Of a DNA stretch of 18,880 bases, positions 13,998 to 18,880 are shown piece by piece. Numbering within the stretch: the stretch's first letter is position 1; each line of letters opens with the position of its first letter. Under the pieces are notes generated by a model. The model saw only the letters and a list, made by a program, of their open reading frames with translations, searched no databases and was not told where the DNA came from. The position numbers were made by a program, and so were the translations under genes. The stretch spans positions 20,761 to 39,640 of the forward strand of contig MEZF01000062.1 of assembly GCA_001774245.1 (NCBI GenBank), given 5' to 3'. This DNA comes from Candidatus Bathyarchaeota archaeon RBG_13_52_12 (lineage in GTDB: Archaea > Thermoproteota > Bathyarchaeia > TCS64).

Positions 13998-14594
13998 GTG
14001 GAAGGTTTGTATAGGGATCAGAAGAAGTACGAGGAGTACGCCTACGTTTTAGACTATCTCCCAAATGGTCGGCCCGGTGCGCCCAGGACCCCTCACACCT
14101 CAGGTGGCGTCATCCAGATGATCGGTGAGTCCTATTTCACCCTCCTGGAGGCCTCACCGAAGAGAGATGCCGACTACAACCCGAGGGATCGAATATTTGT
14201 CGGTAAGGGCGATAGGGCACTAGTCTCCCACATCATCGGGAGAGTAAATTACTCAGACCTCACAAGCTCCGCTAAGGCGGAGCTGCCAAGTGTTATTGAG
14301 GTCGTAGTAAAGGCGAACGAGCCATTCTTCGTCAACTTCTTCAACACCAGTCAGCCGGTGACGCCAAGGATGCATAGCCTCGAACTAATTCCCGGGATCG
14401 GGAAGAGGCTGATGTTCCAGATTCTCGACATCAGGGAGAGATTTTCATTTAAAAGCTTTAGCGACATCGAGGAGAGGGTAAACCTAAAAGACCCTGCAGG
14501 GTTGCTGGCGAAGAGGGTGCTTGAGGAGTTGAGCAGGGAGGAGAAGTACCTGCTTTTCACGCGGCCTAGTGCTGATCACGTGTATCCGGCTTAG
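13998..14594 (+). CDS. DUF655 family RNA/DNA-binding protein
   Basis: 198 residues. It has the start of archaeal DUF655 proteins (KKYEEYAYVLDYLPNGRPG), an OB-like middle part (IQMIGESYFTLLEASPK, DRIFVGKGDRALVSHIIGRV) and a helix-hairpin-helix at about 127-150 (LELIPGIGKRLMFQILDIRER) followed by a second, DPAGLLAKRVLEEL. The OB plus HhH layout points to nucleic-acid binding; the biological role is not established. GTG 13998 gives the normal N-terminus, though no clear Shine-Dalgarno sequence precedes it; TTG 14007 is an alternative. It lies 20 nt after rpoF, as in many archaea. The rRNA dimethyltransferase gene ksgA, which often comes next in this cluster, is absent here. Confidence 0.9.
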   Translation: MEGLYRDQKKYEEYAYVLDYLPNGRPGAPRTPHTSGGVIQMIGESYFTLLEASPKRDADYNPRDRIFVGKGDRALVSHIIGRVNYSDLTSSAKAELPSVIEVVVKANEPFFVNFFNTSQPVTPRMHSLELIPGIGKRLMFQILDIRERFSFKSFSDIEERVNLKDPAGLLAKRVLEELSREEKYLLFTRPSADHVYPA

Positions 14595-14799
14595 CTCTAT
14601 CTTCTGTAATTTAGGGCGACGTTGCGCACGCTATACTAAACATCTTAAGAGGGGAAAATGGTCCGTTGACCTCACCTCAGAGATTGTGCTGAGGGATGGC
14701 CTTCGACTTTACTGCATGAACAAGCCCCTAGAGATGTGCCTGATCTTATAGTACTAGTCGAAGGACCGCGTTCTAATGAGGAAGTGACTCAGATACTCG

Positions 14800-14857
14800 A
14801 CCTCCTTAGAGGTGGGTAGCTGGCATCGCTACCCGAGGAGACGAGTCAACCTTCTCC
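14800..14857 (+). other. Three consecutive hairpins, possible structured RNA
   Basis: Hairpin 1: ACCTC-CTTA-GAGGT (14800-14813). Hairpin 2 directly abutting: GGGTAGC-TGGCATC-GCTACCC (14814-14834), a perfect 7-bp stem with a 7-nt loop. Hairpin 3: GGAGA with TCTCC (14837-14857), 11-nt loop. All stems are perfect. They could be a small RNA, or a processing or termination signal of the upstream cluster; ATTTTC follows at 14863. No known RNA family is recognised. Confidence 0.35.
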
Positions 14858-15022
14858 ACAGTATTTTCAGATAAGCGATTTTCAAGTTACTCACCGGCTT
14901 CTAGCCTCTCAAAAGGCTTAGTTGGGTAATATGTGCGCATCAGATTTTTCAGACGGGATTTCGCGTTTTTCCATCGGTTTCCGCTCAAAGCCATTGTTAT
15001 CGTGGGGCGTTGAGCCATTATC

Positions 15023-15029
15023 TTTTTAA
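15023..15029 (+). promoter_or_regulatory. TATA-like box of rpl10e
   Basis: TTTTTAA centred 35 nt upstream of TTG 15061. Transcription would start near 15052, at or inside GGTGGA (15049-15054), which might otherwise act as a ribosome-binding site. Confidence 0.45.
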
Positions 15030-15060
15030 GAATCCTGATGGGTTAATCGGTGGATAAGTC

Positions 15061-15561
15061 TTGAACGCGAGGAACTTCAGAGACCCCAAGCAGATGGCCT
15101 ACACCAGGCGTAAGTACATGGGCGGCATCCCTGGAAGCAAGATCGTAAAGTTCACTATGGGTAACACCTCGAAGAAGTTCCCCATCAAGGTCGAACTCAT
15201 CAACCTCGAACACGGGCAAGTCAGACATAATAGCCTTGAGTCCGCCCGCATAGCTGCGAACAGGCAGCTAGAGCTTAAGCTTGGGAAGGACCTCTACTAC
15301 ATGAAGGTGGTCCCATTCCCTCACATCGTCCTCCGCGAGCATAAGAGGATAAACGTCGCTCAGGCTGACCGTTTCCAGGAGGGAATGAAGAGCCCGTATG
15401 GTAAGCCAACGGGTACCGCAGCGCGTCTAAAGCGTGGAGAGCCCCTCATCACAATTGAGGTGGAGCCTGAGGGTGTCGAGGTCGCGAAGGAGGCCCTTGA
15501 GAGGGCGAGGGATAAGCTCCCGATGCCCAGCAGGGTATTCATCACGGAAAACAAAGAGTAA
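15061..15561 (+). CDS. rpl10e: Large-subunit ribosomal protein L10e (uL16)
   Basis: 166 residues, close to the usual archaeal length. It contains RDPKQMAYTRRKYMGGIPGSKI at the N-terminus, then VKFTMGNTSKKFPIKVELI, the conserved RHNSLESARIAANRQLEL block, YYMKVVPFPHIVLREHKR and the flexible P-loop-side segment AQADRFQEGMKSPYGKPTGTAAR that approaches the peptidyl-transferase centre and tRNA. It is a core 50S protein. It starts with TTG at 15061; the next ATG (about residue 12) would remove conserved residues. It stands alone with its own promoter, and a short hairpin separates it from the convergent M20 gene 27 nt downstream. Confidence 0.97.
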   Translation: MNARNFRDPKQMAYTRRKYMGGIPGSKIVKFTMGNTSKKFPIKVELINLEHGQVRHNSLESARIAANRQLELKLGKDLYYMKVVPFPHIVLREHKRINVAQADRFQEGMKSPYGKPTGTAARLKRGEPLITIEVEPEGVEVAKEALERARDKLPMPSRVFITENKE

Positions 15562-15565
15562 GATC

Positions 15566-15587
15566 CGGGGGTTACACCCGACAGTTT
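15566..15587 (+). terminator. Short hairpin plus T-run after rpl10e
   Basis: CGGG (15566-15569) pairs with CCCG (15577-15580) across a 7-nt loop, then ACAGTTTT follows. It occupies the gap between two convergent genes and fits a termination signal; the stem is only 4 bp. Confidence 0.4.
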
Positions 15588-15588
15588 T

Positions 15589-16965
15589 CTAGAGATTGCC
15601 GTACTCCCATAGAAATGCGGTGCACATCTTCACTGTGGTAATGAACTCCTCGACCCCAATCCACTCATTGGGAGCGTGGGCGAAGTGGGGGGGCATACCG
15701 TCGCTCCCCGAGGAGGCAGAGACCATCCTGAGTGGCGGAGCCGTGTAGTACATGCTTGGACTTGTGCCACCACTCATCGGGTAAATCAGGGACTCATTGA
15801 AGCTCAGATCCTTGATCGCCGCCCTATGTGCGGCGACTATCCGCGTGTCCGCTGGGCTCCTATGAGCATTCGCCTTCCACCCGTTAAGATTGACCTCAAC
15901 GTCGGTGAAGCCACGCCTCTTTAGATGTGCTTTGACCTTGTCCCAGACGTCGTCGGCGTCCATGCCGGGGACAAGGCGAATGTCCATGTTGGCCTTCGCC
16001 CACGCCGGATTGATTGTGTAAGCCGCTGGGCCAACATAGCCAGACTGGAACCCGTTGATTGTTAGGGTCGGCTCAAACATATATGCATGAATTAGGTTGA
16101 CGCCGTGTAGACTATGCATGAAGCCCTTGACGCCCCACTGCATCTTCATCTTCTCCTCCTCCCCCGCCTCGGCAAGCTTTTCAAGTAGCTCCCTATCGCC
16201 AGGTTCGGGGTCCTTTATGTTGTCGTAGAAGCCGTCGATTGTTATCCTGCCGTCTTCGCCCCTCATACTCTCGAGGGTCCAGACTAGGCGCCACGCGGGG
16301 TTTTCGACCACGGGGGCGCAGCTGCTGTGGATTGGGCCTCTGCTATGATCGCAGACTAGCTGGAGGTCTATACAACCCTTCCCACCGAGGATGATCCTTG
16401 TGTCCCTGTGTGCCGTGCTGAAGGTGCTGGGGCACCACTCGGCCTCGGCCTTGAGCATCTTCTCGGGGTGTTCCTTGAGTAAGCGGCGTAGCTGCCAGCT
16501 GCCGATCTCCTCCTCACCATCGAAGGTGAATACTATGTTGACGGGGACTCCAGCGACCTCGCGGAGGGCCTTGATGGCCATGAGCTCCGCTACTAGGGTG
16601 CCCTTACTGTTTATCGCGCCCCGTGCCACGATTTTCCCTTCCAATATCTTCGCCTCGAAGGGGGGGCTCGTCCACTTGTCGAGCTCGCCGACGGGCTGGG
16701 TGTCATACATCTGGTACGCTGTGATGGTGCGATGCGCACCGAGGCTGAGCAGCTTGCCGTATACAACCGGGTTGCCCTCTCCTTCGACTGGGACGAGTTC
16801 AGCCTGCGCCCCGGTCTCCATGATCATGTCGCGCACCATCTTGGCACATCTGTAGACATCCTCACGGTCGCCAGAAACGCTGGGCTGCCGGAGTAGCTCT
16901 TGGCATCGCTGGATGTACTCGTCACGGTCGGAGTCTATTCGTCTGAACACCTTTTCTAGGGACAT
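15589..16965 (-). CDS. M20 family peptidase-like protein with altered metal ligands
   Basis: 458 residues from ATG 16965, with the overall M20 (ArgE/DapE/CPG2) architecture: LLRQPSVSGD at the N-terminus, catalytic-domain segments TAYQMYDTQPVGELDKW, GKIVARGAINSKGTLVAEL and FDGEEEIGSWQLRRLL, a dimerisation domain (about 180-330), GGTSPSMYYTAPP and the C-terminal HAPNEW. In canonical members the first motif is G-H-x-D and the second G-x-x-D-x-K-G. Here Met86 stands at the His and Asn119 at the bridging Asp, while the acidic pair (E151-E153) and the last His are kept. It may be non-catalytic, or belong to a divergent M20 branch using another metal arrangement. ATG 16965 is preferred over the upstream in-frame start at 16986, because the TATA box predicts transcription from about 16972. 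Divergent from dph2. Confidence 0.88.
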   Translation of the reverse strand: MSLEKVFRRIDSDRDEYIQRCQELLRQPSVSGDREDVYRCAKMVRDMIMETGAQAELVPVEGEGNPVVYGKLLSLGAHRTITAYQMYDTQPVGELDKWTSPPFEAKILEGKIVARGAINSKGTLVAELMAIKALREVAGVPVNIVFTFDGEEEIGSWQLRRLLKEHPEKMLKAEAEWCPSTFSTAHRDTRIILGGKGCIDLQLVCDHSRGPIHSSCAPVVENPAWRLVWTLESMRGEDGRITIDGFYDNIKDPEPGDRELLEKLAEAGEEEKMKMQWGVKGFMHSLHGVNLIHAYMFEPTLTINGFQSGYVGPAAYTINPAWAKANMDIRLVPGMDADDVWDKVKAHLKRRGFTDVEVNLNGWKANAHRSPADTRIVAAHRAAIKDLSFNESLIYPMSGGTSPSMYYTAPPLRMVSASSGSDGMPPHFAHAPNEWIGVEEFITTVKMCTAFLWEYGNL

Positions 16966-16994
16966 TGTTCCCGATTGCTTCCTCACCCGGAGCC

Positions 16995-17002
16995 TATTTT
17001 AA
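16995..17002. promoter_or_regulatory. Single TATA-like box serving two divergent genes
   Basis: TATTTTAA in CCTATTTTAAGG, which is nearly the same on both strands. It is centred 28 nt before the dph2 ATG (17027) on the plus strand and about 34 nt before the M20 ATG (16965) on the minus strand. The whole intergenic gap is only 61 nt and holds no other box, so it probably drives both genes. Confidence 0.5.
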
Positions 17003-17026
17003 GGTTACAATCACTCGTCTAGTTGC

Positions 17027-18028
17027 ATGTATGAGCTCGAGCTTGAGCGGGTCGCCGCCGAGATTGTCAGGAGGGGGGCGAGTAGAGTCCTCCTCCAGCT
17101 CCCCGACGGGATGCGCCCCTTCGCTTTCCAGGTGGCGGATTATATCAGGAAGACTACCTCGGCGGAGGTGGTTATAAGTGGTGACTCCTGCTATGGCGCA
17201 TGCGACATCGCATCCAGGCAGGCAATCGAACTCAATGTAGACCTCCTAATCCACTACGGCCATTCCTGCTTCGACATTGCCGCAGACGTCCCAGTCCTAT
17301 ACGTCGAGGCTAGAATACTCTTCGACGTATCCAAGATGGTCGAGGCAGTGCTCCCAAGCATCTCTGGCTGGGGGAAAGTCGGACTAGCTAGCACCATTCA
17401 GCATACAACGCAACTATGTGAAGTAGCTGTGGCGCTCAAACAGAAGGGAGTAAAGGCCCTCATCGGCGAGGGCGTAGGCATCACGCCTGAGGCTGGGCAG
17501 GTTCTAGGCTGTAGCTATGCTGCCGCCACTAAGCTCCCTGAGGAAGTTAACGGCTACATCTTCATAGGAGGGGGTAGGTTCCACCCACTTGGCCTTGCAT
17601 TAACGACTGGGAAGCCGATCGTAATCGCTAATCCATACAACGGCTCAGTCACTAGGCTCGACGAGTCTGAGTTGATGCAGCTCGCCAAGAGGAGAATGGC
17701 TTTACTTACGGCTGCAAAGTCTGCGAAGACCATAGGGGTGCTCGTCAGCTCGAAGCCGGGACAGCGTGCCCTCCCTGATGCGATTTGCCTCGCTGAGAAG
17801 CTAGGTGACAGGGATATCAGGGCCTTCATAATCTATCTCGATGAGGTGCGCGCTGAGCAGCTCAACAACTTTAACGAGGCTGAGGCCTTCATCGAGACAG
17901 CGTGCCCACGAATAGCATTAGACGGCGTTGCGGGGGTCGAACGCCCCATCCTAACCTCCACCGAGGCTCGCGTTCTACTCGGAGAGAGGAGCTGGGAGGA
18001 GACTTGGGGACATGGCTACCTCAGCTAG
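17027..18028 (+). CDS. dph2: Diphthamide biosynthesis enzyme Dph2
   Basis: 333 residues, typical of archaeal Dph2. Three widely spaced cysteines bind the [4Fe-4S] cluster: Cys59 (SGDSCYGACD), Cys162 (LGCSYAAA) and Cys293 (ETACPRIALDG), in positions very close to those of Pyrococcus Dph2. The N-terminal VLLQLPDGMR and the FIGGGRFHPLGLAL and NPYNGSVTRL blocks are also conserved. Archaeal Dph2 homodimers cleave S-adenosylmethionine to a 3-amino-3-carboxypropyl radical that modifies a histidine of elongation factor 2, the first step of diphthamide formation. The leaderless ATG 17027 sits 28 nt after the shared TATA box. csl4 follows 104 nt downstream with its own promoter, and grouping of dph2 with csl4 and rpoL is known in archaea. 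Confidence 0.96.
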   Translation: MYELELERVAAEIVRRGASRVLLQLPDGMRPFAFQVADYIRKTTSAEVVISGDSCYGACDIASRQAIELNVDLLIHYGHSCFDIAADVPVLYVEARILFDVSKMVEAVLPSISGWGKVGLASTIQHTTQLCEVAVALKQKGVKALIGEGVGITPEAGQVLGCSYAAATKLPEEVNGYIFIGGGRFHPLGLALTTGKPIVIANPYNGSVTRLDESELMQLAKRRMALLTAAKSAKTIGVLVSSKPGQRALPDAICLAEKLGDRDIRAFIIYLDEVRAEQLNNFNEAEAFIETACPRIALDGVAGVERPILTSTEARVLLGERSWEETWGHGYLS

Positions 18029-18045
18029 GAAGCTTCACCAATCAG

Positions 18046-18056
18046 TTTATTAAAAA
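18046..18056 (+). promoter_or_regulatory. TATA-like box of csl4-rpoL
   Basis: TTTATTAAAAA, centred near 18051, predicts transcription from about 18077 and a leader of roughly 56 nt before ATG 18133, unusually long for this window. Confidence 0.5.
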
Positions 18057-18075
18057 GCGGGAGCATAACAGGACC

Positions 18076-18129
18076 GGTCCCCAGGGGACCAGCTCGTGAA
18101 GCGGCAGTTGCCGACGCAGTAGGCGCAAC
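18076..18129 (+). promoter_or_regulatory. Structured 5' leader of csl4: two hairpins
   Basis: GGTCCCC-A-GGGGACC (18076-18090) is a perfect 15-nt palindrome starting at the predicted transcription start. As RNA it would fold as GGTCC with a 5-nt loop. A second stem, GTTGC (18107-18111) with GCAAC (18125-18129), ends three bases before ATG 18133. There is no Shine-Dalgarno sequence. The element could control initiation or be a protein- or exosome-binding site; the palindrome could also be a DNA operator. Confidence 0.45.
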
Positions 18130-18132
18130 AGA

Positions 18133-18711
18133 ATGTCTAAAGCAAAAAACATCAAGAGGAAGGTCTTCCCCGGCGAGGAGCTCGCTGTTATCGAGGAGTA
18201 TAACGACGGTGAGGGTAGCTACCAGGAGGATGGGCTGGTTCGCTCGGAGGAGCTCGGCGAGATAAGGCTCAACAAGGAGAAGAGGGCGGTAGAGGTCAAT
18301 AAAGTCACTAGACACCTAAATCTACCTCTCGAGGGAGTCATCGTCATGGCCGAGGCTGGCTCTGTAACCCGTAGGGACGCGCGCGTAGACATATTCCGCG
18401 TCGACGGTAAGAAGATCGAGCCAACTTTTACCGGCGTCGTCCATATAAGCGACGTCGCACGCGAGTTCGGCAGGAACCTGGAGCAGGCCCTAAGGAGTGG
18501 TGACATAGTGCGCGCCGTCGTCGCCAACACGAAGAACAGGATCATACAGCTCAGCATGGCTGGCCCCGAATACGGCGTCATATACGCCTACTGCAGCAGG
18601 TGCGGTGGCATCCTTGAGAACCAGAAGGGGCGCCTTACCTGCCCCAAGTGCAAACGAGTCGAGCGCCGCCAGATAGCTAGGAGCTACGGGAAGGAGGATA
18701 TCTCATCATGA
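18133..18711 (+). CDS. csl4: Exosome subunit Csl4
   Basis: 192 residues with the three domains of Csl4: an N-terminal beta domain (FPGEELAVIEEYNDGEGSYQEDG), a central S1 RNA-binding domain (about 65-145, LEGVIVMAEAGSVTRRDARV, FTGVVHISDVA, SGDIVRAVVANTKNRIIQLS) and a C-terminal zinc ribbon with C154-x2-C157 and C170-x2-C173. It forms part of the RNA-binding cap on the Rrp41-Rrp42 exosome ring, where it helps recruit substrate and DnaG. It overlaps rpoL by four bases (ATGA), which couples translation of an RNA-decay subunit to a polymerase subunit. Its long structured leader is unlike the leaderless genes around it. Confidence 0.96.
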   Translation: MSKAKNIKRKVFPGEELAVIEEYNDGEGSYQEDGLVRSEELGEIRLNKEKRAVEVNKVTRHLNLPLEGVIVMAEAGSVTRRDARVDIFRVDGKKIEPTFTGVVHISDVAREFGRNLEQALRSGDIVRAVVANTKNRIIQLSMAGPEYGVIYAYCSRCGGILENQKGRLTCPKCKRVERRQIARSYGKEDISS

Positions 18712-18880
18712 AGCTCAACGTAATAAAAGAAGAAGAAGGCTATATCGAGGTTGAGTTTGGGGGCGAGAGCCATACACTGCTCAATCTCCTACAGACGAGT
18801 CTACTTGAGGACCCCGCTGTGGAGATGGCGGGCTACACGCGTCCACATCCCCTCATGGACAGGAGTAGACTCTTCATTAG
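18708..18880 (+). CDS. rpoL: DNA-directed RNA polymerase subunit L (Rpb11 homologue), 3' end outside window
   Basis: The first 57 residues are present. MKLNVIKEEEGYIEVEFGGE, then SHTLLNLLQTSLLEDPAVEMAGYTRPHPLMDRS matches the Rpb11/RpoL alpha-like dimerisation motif (HTLxNLL-x-LLxDPxVxxAGYxxPHPL). With subunit D it forms the platform on which archaeal RNA polymerase is assembled. ATG 18708 overlaps the csl4 stop (TGA 18709-18711), and GGAGG at 18693-18697 is a good Shine-Dalgarno sequence, as expected for an internal operon gene. About 35-40 C-terminal residues should lie beyond the window. Confidence 0.95.
   Translation, partial: MKLNVIKEEEGYIEVEFGGESHTLLNLLQTSLLEDPAVEMAGYTRPHPLMDRSRLFI

Larger units (their letters stand above)
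14595..15060. other. 466-nt stretch without a supported gene
   Basis: Between DUF655 and L10e. The 5' half has short open pieces in two frames: 14569-14751, which overlaps the DUF655 end, and a roughly 46-codon piece ending at a TAG near 14816-14818 with PDLIVLVEGPRSNEEVTQIL. They have coding-like character but no recognisable family, so decayed coding sequence is possible. Three consecutive hairpins lie at 14800-14857 (separate entry). The 3' half is A/T-richer with T-runs and leads into the L10e promoter at 15023. Confidence 0.4.

Noticed and set aside
14569..14751. 60-codon open frame after DUF655
   Set aside because: It overlaps the DUF655 end, has no promoter or ribosome-binding site and no family pattern; treated as possible relic only.
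1..18880. CRISPR arrays, insertion sequences, prophage genes
   Set aside because: No regularly spaced repeats, transposase motifs or terminal inverted repeats were seen anywhere in the window.

Overview
The window looks like a piece of an archaeal chromosome. It carries several archaea/eukaryote-type information-processing genes: SRP54, ribosomal proteins L21e and L10e, RNA polymerase subunits F (Rpb4-like) and L (Rpb11-like), exosome subunit Csl4, diphthamide enzyme Dph2 and the archaeal DUF655 protein. Many start codons sit 25-35 nt downstream of an A/T-rich TATA-like box and have no Shine-Dalgarno sequence, as in archaea with mostly leaderless mRNAs. Gene content and the absence of introns or rRNA suggest a TACK-type lineage (for example Bathyarchaeia or Nitrososphaeria-related), but I cannot fix the phylum from sequence alone.

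Layout. 1-625 (-): 5' part of an AbgB-like M20 amidohydrolase that runs off the window. 863-3429: a small winged-helix protein, a HerA/VirD4-like P-loop ATPase with coiled coil and C-terminal winged-helix-like region (both +), and a convergent protein that looks like a PD-(D/E)XK nuclease fold. This trio is the least understood part and the best candidate for an undescribed system. 3452-6117: an acyl-CoA ligase (-) diverging from a dihydrodipicolinate-synthase-family aldolase (+) that carries a one-base frameshift in a C5 run. 6297-8178: a UspA protein and SRP54. 8294-12102: an S9 acyl-peptide hydrolase (-), a membrane-anchored flavodoxin-fold protein (+) and a metallo-beta-lactamase-fold hydrolase (-). 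12103-12695 is a gene-poor stretch with a decayed C-terminal piece of an ABC-transporter solute-binding protein. 12696-13205 is a split-barrel FMN-binding protein.

13341-14594 is a conserved information cluster (L21e, RpoF, DUF655). It is followed by 466 nt without a gene, which contains three back-to-back hairpins, and then by L10e (15061-15561). 15589-16965 (-) is a second M20-family protein in which two canonical metal ligands are replaced. It shares a single bidirectional TATA-like box with dph2 (17027-18028). The window ends with csl4, which has a structured leader, translationally coupled to the start of rpoL.

Functionally the window mixes housekeeping translation, transcription and RNA-decay genes with peptide and acyl-group catabolism (two M20 proteins, an S9 peptidase, an acyl-CoA ligase, a lyase). 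This would fit a peptide- or amino-acid-using heterotroph; that lifestyle statement is inference. Four loci show loss or alteration of key features: the aldolase frameshift, an A10 Lys-to-Glu change in the acyl-CoA ligase, the M20 metal ligands, and the solute-binding-protein remnant.
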